Assembly (NCBI GenBank): GCA_030015575.1
Contig: CM057338.1
Span: 633,694,189 to 633,758,188 of the forward strand
DNA length: 64,000 bases
Direction of reading: 5' to 3'
From: Agapanthus africanus
Lineage: Eukaryota > Streptophyta > Magnoliopsida > Asparagales > Amaryllidaceae
Under the pieces are notes generated by a model. That model made no database searches. It worked only from the letters and a program-made list of their open reading frames with translations, and was not told the origin of the DNA. This document shows, piece by piece, positions 22,349 through 34,718 of the stretch (position 1 is its first letter; every line of letters starts with the position of its first letter). Both the position numbers and the translations under genes were made by a program.

Positions 22349-23000
22349 GTAAGTCCGCGGGGGCGCCCCGGCCGTCGATCCGACGCCGGAAACGCGGAAA
22401 CAAAAACTTTGCAAACTAGCAAACCGGCACCACCGCGCACTTTTCACCCGGATCGGGCCATTAACCTAGCTACTAGCATACAAGAAAAGAGTAGAGAAGC
22501 TATACCAAGCGATCCATGTCCTTCGGTCTTCGTCTCCACTCCGATCTCCCGCGGAATCTCCGTTCATCTCCTCCTCGTCGGAAAGGGCACCACGTAGCCG
22601 GAATCTTTTACGGGCTCCCACCTCTTGACCGAGGCAACTCGGGCGCGAAGTTGGCTAGCCGACGCGTCCAAGGTTTGCTGTAGAATAAGTGTAGAAGCTT
22701 GTCTTTTAGGGTTATGGAAGTTGCCATGATGGAGGTGGAGTAGAGAAAGAACAATGGAGAGATGTGCATGGGAATTTTGGTAGCAAGCTAAAAAGGGAGA
22801 TGATAAATTTCCTACACCAAAAACAATTCCCTCATTCTCCCCTTCTCACCAAAGTGGCCGGCCCTTTCTCCACAAGAAGAAGATTGGAGAAAGAAAAAGG
22901 CATCTCAATCTATATTTAAAAAGAATGATAATGTGGAAAAAGAAAACAAGTCACACCAAGGTCAAAACCAATCCAACTCAATCCCATTCTTATTTGATGC
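22349..23000 (-). repeat. 3' half of a B-like LTR, reversed
   Basis: On the minus strand this ends GCGGACTTACA and keeps the order of blocks of the B LTR end: GCAACTTC, CCTTGGACG, GAGTTGCCTCGG, GGGAGCCCGT, ACGTGGTGCC, GATCCGGGT and GGCCGGGGCGC. It is clearly diverged from B and is cut on its right by the E2 LTR at 23001. ORFs over it (22246-22597) are chance frames. Confidence 0.65.
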
Positions 23001-25217
23001 TGTAGGGTTCCTAGGAACCCTAATGAGGTCTCACAAGGCATCAACCATGCCAATTTCAAATTTAAACGGTGCCGAGAAACACTAGAACGGATCGTTGGCT
23101 AGATTTCTAGGAGAAACAAAAAACTAGTTAATACTTAACTACAAGTAAACGGAAATACAACCTTTGTAGATCTGGTGCTCCACCTCCATAGCTCCACAAT
23201 GAAGTCCCCTCGCTGTCCGAATGAATTCCCGGGCTCTAGCGTCGGCTTCGTCGGAGAAATGGCGAGCTAGGTCGTCGATGTCCATGCCGAAGATGATCTA
23301 CGTCAAGGCATCGCTAGATCAAGCTCCAACTTCACCAAGTCAAGAAACTTGTGAAGAAAACACACTCTACTACTTGGCAAGAGGTAGAGGATGAAGAAAT
23401 AGGAAGTGGGTAGACTTTAGAATTGGATTTCTCACTCTAATTCATCAATCACCATTGATGAGGCAAGCCTTCTTCTTGAAGTGAAGAAGAAGAAGATGAT
23501 AAAAGTTATGATAAGTTCATTTTGTAAAAAGAAATAAATATGAATACTTATCATTAACCAACCATAGTTTAGTGTAGAGAATAAATCATGGTTAGATTGA
23601 AGGGTTAGGGTTAAGCATCAAGACAAAATGGTGACTTAGTCAAAGTTTCATGAAGCTTCATAATCCATCCAAAGAAAGCCACCATTTATTCTTTATGCAA
23701 ATCATTTTCCAAAAAGAATAAATAGATAAATAAATGAATAAGTAAAAACAAAACCCTAACCATTACACAACCATGGTTTAATCTTTACACTTACCCAATT
23801 TAGCATGCATCATCAAACATGATACAAACTAATGCACAAAAGTATATCACATATACAATGTGCACATCCGAGTGAGAATATCCATTTAAAGTGAACCAAT
23901 ACTAGTTAATGCAAAGTAATATATCAAATATATAATTATACATTAAATCATTAAATCAACACTTGATTTAATGATCCGGTCATATCGCATATAACCGACT
24001 AATATCAACAGTAACAACTTATCGAATCAACACTTGATCCGATATGCCGGCTATATCGCATATAACCGATCAATGTCACATATCGCGAGAATCGAATACA
24101 GTATCACATACTGGTATCAATCTCGGTCCCGCACATATCTCATATGCGCTCCTATTTCGTTTCGCTTGAGCCAGGAAACCTCTGTGTAGGACTCTAAAGA
24201 CTCGTCAATACGCCGGCAGCAGATGATGATCATATCAAACACCCACAAGCCGCAAGCGGTCTGCTAAACGTAACGGCCACCCGGGTATTGAGAGATCAGA
24301 AGATCGACGAGCAAGCCCGCTCACACTCCAGTGAATCCAACCAGTAACACTACCGTACAGTCCGGTCTGATCGTCTGATATGTCGCATATCTCGCCTAGG
24401 GGTGGTAAACGTCAGACCCCAATAGCTCGATAAGTCGTGTCGATATGAGGTCTATAACAATTCGAGAAACTACTGGTAACACTTACCAGTAAATCTCAAC
24501 AACCCTGGCCAGGGATTTCCTGTTATAGCCAATCGAACACAGCGCAACATCAACTCCCTATACCGGGAGAGACGAATCCCCTCCTATCGCTCATTGCCTC
24601 CATGTGACTCGGGACTGTACCCAAAAACCACCATTTTGCACGCCCTCTTGGACGTGGTAAGATGGAAATCAAAGCACAGTGGGAACCACACAAGACTCTA
24701 TGACGATCTCGGGTCAACAGACTACTCTGTACCAGTGTCACCAGAGAACTGCCATCTGACGTAAGGTATAATACCATCTGGGAGTTCTCGGCGGGTCCGT
24801 CCAGTGTACCCAGTCTCTACTGAGCACCCGTATATCATCTCTGATGTCAAACACCAATGGATATGGGATCATCCATCGCCCATCTGTATGGGTCGAGAAG
24901 GTATACGCTAGTCTACTCTGGTATATCGATGCCCCGTCTCGATACACCCACGACTAGGGACTTTGAAGGATGTACTTATGGACTACCATGTCCCCACTAG
25001 TATGATCCGCATCATAGTCCAGGTAGTCAAGTACACATCCTAAGGGCTTTACCAACATGTAACAGAGAGACAAACAGTATACACGTTAAGGTAAAGATCA
25101 ACCAGATAGCATACTATCATGTCGAGCAAGAAAGTCCTCCCTATATATGTCCAAGCATCCACTACAATATACATCCAATGTACAGTAATGGCCTCTAGGG
25201 CATACATATAACTAACA
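23001..25217 (-). repeat. 3' LTR of E2
   Basis: On the minus strand it starts TGTTAGTTATATGTATGCC and ends GGAACCCTACA. It includes two copies of a unit with AATCAACACTTGAT and CATATAACCGA at 23953-23999 and 24024-24070 (71-bp period). It is followed on the right by the polypurine tract (25218-25232). Confidence 0.9.
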
Positions 25218-27997
25218 ATCTCCCACTTGCACTAGGGCCATCTGTAGCAGTGGTTGCAGTATCTCATACTCAACCATCCCATAAAAGTCTCTCTCTGGGA
25301 ACAGGCCTTTGTGAGTGGATCCGCTGTGTTGTCCTCTGAGTCTACTCTCCTAACCTCGATCCCTTAGAGATCAACCATCTCCATGATCAGGTGATACTGC
25401 CTTAGAATATGTCTGGATCACTGATGGGACAGACGTTCCTTGGCATAAGCCACAACTCCATTGTCACACAATGGTAGGAACTAAGTTCATCTCATGAACC
25501 AATATACACCCAGACTGCCTCTTTGGTAGCATCTTAAGTAGCGATGTATCCAGCCTTAATTGTCTAGTATGCCACGGTATCCAGCTTCGAACTCTTCCAA
25601 CATACCGTCCCTTTACTGAGGGTAAAGACAATGCCTGTGACTGACATTCAGTCGTCTTTATCACCCTGGAACCCTTCCAGTGATTCTCCCCAGGATCGAT
25701 TGATACCATCTCACTATAACTAGTGAGAATCCTAACATCCATTTAGATCTATCTCATAGGTCCAAAACCCAGGATTTAGTAGGTATCACTTTGATCCTAT
25801 GTGGAGAATCATTGTGATAGGCGGAGATTGATCGAGCGTAGCATAGGAAACTCTTTCCCTATCAAGAGTATGTCATCCACGTACTCTACGAGGATCATCA
25901 CCATACTCCCTACTACCTTTTTGTATATACAAGGTTCATCTACCATTCTGATGATGTCAACTTCTTTGACTAATCCATCAAAACAGATGTTCCAACTCCG
26001 CGATGTCTGCTTTATCCTATAAAGCATCTTGCACACGTTTCCGCTGCTCCCACTGTCTACGAAGCCCTCTGGCTGTGTACTTATAGACGCTCTCTTCTAA
26101 AACATCATTTTAGAAAAGCAGTCATGGCACCCAACCGCCAGATATCGTAGTTATGGTATGTAGCCGTGGCAAGTAGGATCTGGATGGACTTAAGCATAGC
26201 TACTTGAAAAAGTTTCATCATTATCCACGCTTGGTCGATGACGAAAAACTTTAACATGTCTAGCTTTGAAAGTCTCAACCTTTCCATCTACACCAAGTAA
26301 TCTTCTCAAGATATACTTGCTCCTGATGGGGATTTAACCCTTCAGATATAGCAACCAAAGTCCATACTTTGTTGGTGTATAAGGATTCCATCTCAGATCA
26401 CTAAGCATCCAGCCATTCTTATAGAGTCTTACTCCTGATGGCCAGCTCGAAACTAGTTGGGTCATCATCTTATGATGCAATCCTCGCTCCCACTGTCATA
26501 GAGAAACCGAAGTATCTCTCAGGTGGGTGAGGAACCCTACTAGATCGGCGGAGAGGCCGAGGTTCGTTGGTAACTATTGAATCCTTTGGTTCTTTCAAAT
26601 CATCAGCTGCAGTTTGTATAGCTGGAACATTTCCAGTTCTACTTAACAGATCTTGCCTCGAGCTTATCCGGATTTTGCTTTTAGACATAGGCCGGACAAC
26701 CCCAAATCTTAACCAACTTAAGATATGGGCTCTTCCCTTTCCATATCACATATGAAGCGGTAGGCAACTGATTTGATTGGAACCCTATTCAATAGGTATG
26801 CAGCTTCTCAAGTGCATAACTCCTAAAAGGAAAATAGGAAACTCAGTAGTACTCATCATAGAGCACACCATATCATATAGGGTGTGATTGCTCCGCCCCG
26901 ATACACCATCGTGCTATGGTGTATTCGGAGGAGTAATGCCGAGAGAGAATCTCATTCTCCTTTAGAATAGTCCAGGAATTCCGTGCTCAAGTATTCTCCT
27001 CCTTGATCTCATCATAGGACATAATACTTATACCCGTATTTTGGTTCTCTACTTCTCGCTTATATTCTGTGAATATCTTAAAAGGTTCGGACTCATGTTT
27101 CAACAGGAACATATGTCTGAATCTTGAGAGATTATCGGAGAATGTAATGAAGTATAAAGAACCGGTCTTGGCATGTGTAGACAGGGGACCTTACATACAT
27201 CAACATGTATCATCCCAAGAGTTTACTAACTCTTTCTCTGTTTCCATTAAACAGAGCTGTGGTCATCTTATCTTTGTGACATGACTGGCAAGTTTCATAA
27301 GATGTAAATTCAAACTAATTTAAATATGCATCTTTATGTAACTCTAGCTAGTCGGGTCACATTGATCTGACCTAGTCTACAATACCTCAAGAAGGATTCG
27401 TTCATTTCTGAACTCTTCCTCTTGAGTGTGTTCCATATACTAAGAACTGTAGTTTGATTTAGAACATTAATGCTTTTAGATAACGTGCCTGAATTGATCA
27501 ACTTTTGATATAGGAAATGATCAAAATATTGTCCAACAATACAAAATTTTATCATTTCTTTACTGATAAAGAGACTGATATGATTTTGTATATCAGGTTC
27601 GGTATCTAATAACATTCGTTCAGAATCAATGTATTGGTAATACAGGGTGACAGTGACCGACAGACTTGGCTGCAACACTTGCCCCGTTTTCTGCCTCATG
27701 AAACTTATCACCCGTTCTCAGTTTTTCTACCCTTTTGTAGCCCTATGTAACAGATTACATATCTGGGATCCTGATCCGGTATCACATACCAAGGATGCGG
27801 AGGATACTGAGAAACAGTTCTTTGTAATGAACACACCCGAAGATGATGCATCAGCATGCACTCTCTTCGTTTGGGCGGCACGGGAAATCTGGTATTTCCC
27901 AATTTCCTGCTCTGTCTTATAACAATTATAAGTTGGAGAGGGACCAACGTTCCCCAGCTCAGTATAACAAGCGGGTTCGGTCAATAATCCGTTTTAT
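25218..27997 (-). pseudogene. Defective copia pol of E2
   Basis: Domain order is kept but the frame is broken many times. From the right: gag/pol junction near 27990, protease relic near 27770 (the DTGSG region), GAG-pre-integrase (SSEMNESFLRYCRLGQIN) near 27350-27420, integrase 26700-27290 with stops, RT with an intact YVDDILLIG stretch in 25809-26036, and the RNase H tail 25218-25700. Relative to element A it lacks about 210 nt of the RT connection and about 80 nt around the first RNase H aspartate. The same deletions occur at 33391-34718, 36525-38211 and 41041-43912. The position matching E1's pol ATG is ACG. Confidence 0.85.
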
Positions 27998-30027
27998 TAT
28001 CTTGATTAAGGCGTGACATGGTCGCTACCAGGAGAGAGAGAAGAAAACACTCAGTGTGTGCTCTTGCAAGAATAGATTGGTTATTATTTTATCTAATCAG
28101 GATGGCTCCCACTGCTTTTTATCAAATCTTCCTTCAAACCCTAAAAGGAAAGACTAGCCGGGATTAATTACACACTACAAGTTCGCCAATCTTTCAGCCA
28201 GGCCAGTGTCGGTACTTTGAGGGAGGTCCCCCGTGCTTTCGCACGAACCTAATTAATGTAAACCTCGTTTTCCCAGAGGCGTAACCTCGTTGACATCTTT
28301 CTAGACACCTACTTGATCGGCTAATTGTAATGTGTAAAACTCTCCCAGGAGTAACTCTTACTCGCAGCGGGTATCGGGATCCAACTATCTCATAGAAGGT
28401 TTGCAATCTCATTGCAAATTTCAACACTTGAAATTCCCGATAATATTTTACCCCTAGCGTCCTATGACCTTGACGGATGCCAAACAACCCATAGTCCGCT
28501 AGTCAAGTTCAACCCGTACATTTCTTGATTGAATTAAACCCACCCGCACGACCCTTGACGGAGGCCAAACAACGCCGTACGAATACCCTAATCCAATCGC
28601 ATCATATGCTAGCAGATAAGCACTAGTTAGCTACCGTACACTACGCCTTGATGGAGGCCAAACAACCGCAGCACGAATACTAACTAGTACGTATCTGAAA
28701 TGACGGAGGGCTACGACAGGTTTTTCTGAAAACCTATTGCGTAATGAACTTGATATCGTTGTAGAATCAAATGATTTTAAAATGGAGTGTTTTTGAGGCT
28801 TTTCTAGTTTTGCTAAAGGAGTCACTCCCGGTGAAGGGATCGTCGGTCCTTTCCTCGTCGAATGAGGTGCGGGATATATCATATATATCACTGTGCAAAG
28901 CAAAAACTCTTAAAAGCAATCAAAAGACAAACCGAGTGTGTAGCATCTGCCGGTTATTGCTAAAGGAGTCACTCCCGGTGAAGGGATCTCGGTCCTTTCC
29001 TCATCGAATAAGGTGCAGAATATATCACATATACCGCTGTGCAAAGCAAGAACTGTAGCTACCTGTTTTATTTTGAAATTCGATTCTACAACATCTTAGG
29101 TTTCTTTTATTTCATTAATCTCATTAATGAAGTCCCATCATTTAAATTACCTAAACATCACAGATAAATACGACGTACACTTATGCCATCCGCATTCGCC
29201 TCGATGTCCCCTCGTGCACCGTTAGGTTAGGTAACTAACGGCAGAGCGGGGCAGGGCTAGCGCGGGTGTAAAACATAAGTAACGTCTATATAATATATCA
29301 TATATACTATATACTGTATCTATCACAGAACATCATATGATTACATCACAGATATCGCAGCAGAAGAAACATATGAAATATTGGATATACTAGGACGTCC
29401 GTGTTTTCAATACGAGCCAGTATAAAACACGGATTCCACGGTCATGATGAATAGCCAAACCCACACCCCTAGACCCCTACGAGAGCGGCAAGTAACCCTA
29501 CCAATTCTGGAGTTAGGAGACCCGGACTCGACTCCTCGAGTTGGTCTCCCACTGAACTCCAGAACCCGGTTACTTGTGCCCTCCTCCTTGGGTCTATCCT
29601 AGTGCGGAAAAGTAAATAATATACAAAAGGTGACAACTTCCGCAACCTGGAAGCGCCCCAATAAAAGAATATTACATACAAGTTTTTACATGAATGAAAA
29701 TGAAAAACACTCATCTCACATAAAAACCCCCGGCTATTCGAACACGACGATCCAATATAACATATCCAGCAACACATAACATCACATGTCATCAACGTAA
29801 GTAAATATGCGCATCCCAATTGTCGTTGACATATAGCAACGAAACCGGCGATATCACATATTACACTTACGGTCACAGAAAAGAAAGTGTAAAACTATAA
29901 CAGTTGGAATCCGCAACTATCTCAGACATCGCATGCCTGACCAAATGAATTACTTAGACATCGCATGCCTAACAATTATAAACCCCGCATTTTAGTCTCA
30001 AAATCGAAAACACTTTTCAATATCAAG

Positions 30028-30307
30028 TCGGGCAATTCAACAAGATTCCCGACATCCTGATCGAATGCTCGTCGCAAACTTCAGTAGACGGCTGCACCCC
30101 TGATACCGTCGACGAAGTGCACCAAGGCGGAACACCGCTACCGCGAGCACCCGAACGGATGCTTTCGGCGACGGGGTTCTCCTACAGTCACTTGGTCGGG
30201 GCTATGGAGTGAGGCTGTCTATTAAGTTTACCCGGCGAGTATCCGCGTACGCTACGTGATTGCGACGGATTTTTGATCACATCAAAATTCCGTAGCAACC
30301 GATCAAG
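30028..30307 (-). other. Optional 280-nt leader module
   Basis: A GC-richer segment bounded by TCAAG on both sides is present here and in the plus-strand C copy (about 38818-39104), but E1 has the two flanks joined near 4000. It contains a short stem TTTTGAT-CAC-ATCAAAA. The TCAAG pair fits a microhomology deletion in E1, or an insertion. Confidence 0.55.
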
Positions 30308-30930
30308 TGAGACTAAACTGCTATGTTTATAACATTCATTCAGTTATCTCATAACTGTTTGTGAATTCCAAGTATTGTATCACATTCCGGATAAATAGAA
30401 AATGTTAAACTTTTCGATCAAACAGTCGAACACCCAAGTTTTCCCGATACAGATCAACACATGAAATAAGTCTAACAACATTCAGTTCGTGCCTCAGTAC
30501 CGACGGTCCAGCCATAGAAGGGTCAAGCCAACGCCTCACATGTGGCACGCCGTACTGCCCCAAACCCGAAGGTTCAAAGGGCAGTTCAAGACGGTCACAT
30601 AATCGAGTTAAGGTTTGTTGTCTTCTAGAGGGTCCATCGCGTTACTTGCACTACTTAGAACGTCGTTAAACTGCGGAAAAATCCAACACTTGGAAATTTC
30701 CCGACAGGGGAAAAATTGGGTATTTATATCCGGTCGAACTTTTTAACATATTCTAAAAATATCCGGAAAGCCACACAGACAAAATTTGATACTCCGATCG
30801 AAACACCGAATCCCCAAAACAATCCCAGAAAATTAAACTCTTGAATAAATATTAAAAAATACCAGAAAATCCAGCACCCGAAACCATGAATTACTGTACA
30901 AAAATTATAGGATAATACAATAATACGACC

Positions 30931-30971
30931 GCGGAACCGCCGCATAAGCAGGGCTTATGCCGCGGTTCCGC
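30931..30971 (-). other. GC-rich 19-bp hairpin in E2 leader
   Basis: GCGGAACCGCCGCATAAGC at 30931-30949 pairs with 30953-30971 at 18 of 19 positions around a 3-nt loop. It starts 201 nt after the primer-binding site on the minus strand. It is the clearest member of the conserved post-PBS hairpin set. Confidence 0.8.
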
Positions 30972-31160
30972 CGCGTTCTGGAAGCTTCAATGGAAAAATT
31001 TTGTATCGTAATTCTTAGTTTTTCCTGCTGAATTTTTTACGAATTTTAATTTGGAAAAATCCACGTTTTCAGAAAACGTCCAGAGAGCATATTTGAGTTG
31101 GGGTTTCGGGTTCGTTCGGGTTTCAAACTTCGTCTGGACTTCACCTAAGGCTCTAGCTAG

Positions 31161-31172
31161 GCTCTGATACCA
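31161..31172 (-). other. Primer-binding site of E2 (initiator tRNA-Met)
   Basis: The minus strand reads TGGTATCAGAGC one base from the LTR end at 31174. Confidence 0.9.
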
Positions 31173-31173
31173 C

Positions 31174-33390
31174 TGTAGGGTTCCTAGGCACCCTAATGAG
31201 GTCTCACAAGGCATCAACCATGCCAATTTCAAATTTAAACGGTGCCGAGAAACCCTAGAACGGATCGTTGGCTAGATTTCTAGGCGAAACAAAAAACTAG
31301 TTAATACTTAACTACAAGTAAACGGAAATACAACCTTTGTAGATCCGGTGCTCCACCTCCATAGCTCCGCAACGAAGTCCCCTCGCTGTCCGAATGAATT
31401 CCCGGGCTCTAGCGTCGGCTTCTTCGGAGAAATGGCGAGCTAGGTCGTCGATGTCCATGCCGAAGATGATCTACGTCGAGGCATCGTTAGATCAAGCTCC
31501 AACTTCACCAAGTCAAGAAACTTGTGAAGAAAACACACTCTACTACTTGGCAAGAGGTAGAGGATGAAGAAATAGGAAGTGGGTAGACTTTAGAATTGGA
31601 TTTCTCACTCTAATTCATCAATCACCATTGATGAGGCAAGCTTTCTTCTTGAAGTGAAGAAGAAGAAGATGATAAAAGTTATGATAAGTTCATTTTGTAA
31701 AAAGAAATAAATATGAATACATATCATTAACCAACCATAGTTTAGTGTAAAGAATAAATCATGGTTAGATTGAAGGGTTAGGGTTAAGCATCAAGACAAA
31801 ATGGTGACTTAGTCAAAGTTTCATGAAGCTTCATAATCCATCCAAAGAAAGCCACCATTTATTCTTTATGCAAATCATTTTCCAAAAAGAATAAATAGAT
31901 AAATAAATGAATAAGTAAAAACAAAACCCTAACCATTACACAACCATGGTTTAATCTTTACACTTACCCAATTTAGCATGCATCATCAAACATGATACAA
32001 ACTAATGCACAAAAGTATATCACATATACAATGTGCACATCCGAGTGAGAATATCCATTTAAAGTGAACCAATACTAGTTAATGCAAAGTAATATATCAA
32101 ATATATAATTATACATTAAATCATTAAATCAACACTTGATTTAATGATCCGGTCATATCGCATATAACCGACTAATATCAACAGTAACAACTTATCGAAT
32201 CAACACTTGATCCGATATGCCGGCTATATCGCATATAACCGATCAATGTCACATATCGCGAGAATCGAATACAGTATCACATACTGGTATCATTCTCGGT
32301 CCCGCACATATCTCATATGCGCTCCTATTTCGTTTCGCTTGAGCCAGGAAACCTCTGTGTAGGACTCTAAAGACTCGTCAATACGCCGGCAGCAGATGAT
32401 GATCATATCAAACACCCACAAGCCGCAAGCGGTCTGCTATACTTAACGGCCACCCGGGTATTGAGCGATCAGAAGATCGACGAGCAAGCCCGCTCACACT
32501 CCAGTGAATCCAACCAGTAACACTACCGTACAGTCCGATCTGATCGTCTGATATGTCGCATATCTCGCCTAGGGGTGGTAAACGTCAGACCCCAATAGCT
32601 CGATAAGTCGTGTCGATATGAGGTCTATAACAATTCGAGAAACTAGTGGTAACACTTACCAGTAAATCTCAACAACCCTGGCCAGGGATTTCCTGTTATA
32701 GCCAATCGAACACAGCGCAACATCAACTCCCTATACCGGGAGAGACGAATCCCTTCCTATCGCTCATTGCCTCCATGTGACTCGGGACTGTACCCAAAAA
32801 CCACCGTTTTGCACGCCCTCTTGGACGTGGTAAGATGGAAATCAAAGCATAGTGGGAACCACACAAGACTCTATGACGATCTCGGGTCAACAGACTACTC
32901 TGTACCAGTGTCACCAGAGAACTGCCATCTGACGTAAGGTATAATACCATCTGGGAGTTCTCGGCGAGTCCGTCCAGTGTACCCAGTCTCTACTGAGCAC
33001 CCGTATATCATCTCTGATGTCAAACACCAATGGATATGGGATCATCCATCGCCCATCTGTATGGGTCGAGAAGGTATACGCTAGTCTACTCTGGTATATC
33101 GATGCCCCGTCTCGATACACCCACGACTAGGGACTTTGAAGGATGTACTTATGGACTACCATGTCCCCACTAGTATGATCCGCATAATAGTCCAGGTAGT
33201 CAAGTACACATCCTAAGGGCTTTACCAACATGTAACAGAGAGACAAACAGTATACACGTTAAGGTAAAGATCAACCAGATAGCATACTTTCATGTCGAGC
33301 AAGAAAATCCTCCCTATATATGTCCAAGCATCCACTACAATATACATCCAATGTACAGTAATGGCCTCTAGGGCATACATATAACTAACA
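31174..33390 (-). repeat. 5' LTR of E2
   Basis: This is 2217 bp, collinear without indels with 23001-25217 (offset 8173), and about 98.5-99 percent identical by eye. On its right it abuts another pol tail rather than target DNA. Confidence 0.9.
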
Positions 33391-34718
33391 ATCTCCCACT
33401 TGCACTAGGGCCATCTGTAGCAGTGGTTGCAGTATCTCATACTCAACCATCCCATAAAAGTCTCTCTCTGGGAACAGGCCTTTGTGAGTGGATCCGCTGT
33501 GTTGTCCTCTGAGTCTACTCTCCTAACCTCGATCCCTTAGAGATCAACCATCTCCATGATCAGGTGATACTGCCTTAGAATATGTCTGGATCACTGATGG
33601 GACAGACGTTCCTTGGCATAAGCCACAACTCCATTGTCACACAATGGTAGGAACTAAGTTCATCTCATGAACCAATATACACCCAGACTGCCTCTTTGGT
33701 AGCATCTTAAGTAATGATGTATCCAGCCTTAATTGTCTAGTATGCCACGGTATCCAGCTTCGAACTATTCCAACATACCGTCCCTTTACTGAGGGTAAAG
33801 ACAATGCCTGTGACTGACATTCAGTCGTCTTTATCACCCTGGAACCCTTCCAGTGATTCTCCCCAGGATCGATTGATACCATCTCACTATAACTAGTGAG
33901 AATCCTAACATCCATTTAGATCTATCTCATATGTCCAAAACCCAGGATTTAGTAGGTATCACTTTGATCCTATGTGGAGAATCATTGTGATAGGCGGAGA
34001 TTGATCGAGCGTAGCATATGAAACTCTTTCCCTATCAAGAGTATGTCATCCACGTACTCTACGAGGATCATCACCATACTCCCTACTACCTTTTTGTATA
34101 TACAAGGTTCATCTACCATTCTGATGATGTCAACTTCTTTGACTAATCCATCAAAACAGATGTTCCAACTCCGCGATGTCTGCTTTATCCTATAAAGCAT
34201 CTTGCACACGTTTCCGCTGCTCCCACTGTCTACGAAGCCCTCTGGCTGTGTACTTATAGACGCTCTCTTCTAAAACATCATTTTAGAAAAGCAGTCATGG
34301 CACCCAACCGCCAGATATCGTAGTCATGGTATGTAGCCGTGGCAAGTAGGATCTGGATGGACTTAAGCATAGCTACTTGAAAAAGTTTCATCATTATCCA
34401 CGCCTGGTCGATGACGAAAAGCTTTAACATGTCTAGCTTTGAAAGTCTCAACCTTTCCATCCACACCAAGTAATCTTCTCAAGATATACTTGCTCCTGAT
34501 GGGGATTTAACCCTTCAGATATAGCAACCAAAGTCCATACTTTATTGTTGTATAAGGATTCCATCTCAGATCACTAAGCATCCAGCCATTCTTATAGAGT
34601 CTTACTCTTGATGGCCAGCTCGAAACTAGTTGGGTCATCATCTTATGATGCAATCCTCGCTCCCACTGTCATAGAGAAACCGAAGTATCTCTCAGGTGGG
34701 TGAGGAACCCTACTAGAT
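33391..34718 (-). pseudogene. Duplicate 3' pol segment (RT-RNase H) in tandem with E2
   Basis: This segment matches 25218-26545 base for base in length and at roughly 98-99 percent identity by eye, including the polypurine tract, the YVDD stretch (in 33982-34209) and the same deletions. It ends abruptly at CTACTAGAT, where an unrelated position of a C-type LTR begins. With the neighbouring LTR it forms the second copy of a 3545-bp direct repeat. Confidence 0.85.

Larger units (their letters stand above)
27998..31160 (-). other. Leader of E2
   Basis: This is colinear with the E1 leader and carries the GC hairpin (30931-30971), the GCATGC direct repeat (29919-29970), the 21-nt palindrome (29220-29240), the twin motif (28811-28877 and 28960-29030), three copies of the TTGACGGATGCCAAAC type motif (28468-28488, 28551-28571, 28647-28666) and the GAAA-loop hairpin (28232-28245). 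It has an extra module at 30028-30307 absent from E1. At the end the splice-like tract reads CTCTCTCTCCTGG, so the AG is lost. No gag is encoded. Confidence 0.7.
23001..33390 (-). mobile_element. E2: C-family copia element with two equal LTRs
   Basis: Read on the minus strand: 5' LTR (31174-33390), primer site (31161-31172), leader (31160-27998), defective pol (27997-25218) and 3' LTR (23001-25217). Both LTRs are exactly 2217 bp and differ at roughly 1-1.5 percent of sites by eye. The right side of the 5' LTR is not a normal insertion border, because it continues into another copy of the 3' pol (33391-34718). The unit is therefore part of a tandem array and has no flanking target duplication. 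Confidence 0.88.

Noticed and set aside
22246-22597. Two overlapping frames with GC-rich codons, possibly a host exon
   Set aside because: The sequence aligns in block order with the end of the B LTR in reverse, so it is LTR, not a gene.
29469-29876. 135-codon minus-strand frame in the E2 leader
   Set aside because: The matching part of E1 is broken into other frames (3383-3610 and 3573-3794), so the protein is not conserved. It is better read as leader RNA.
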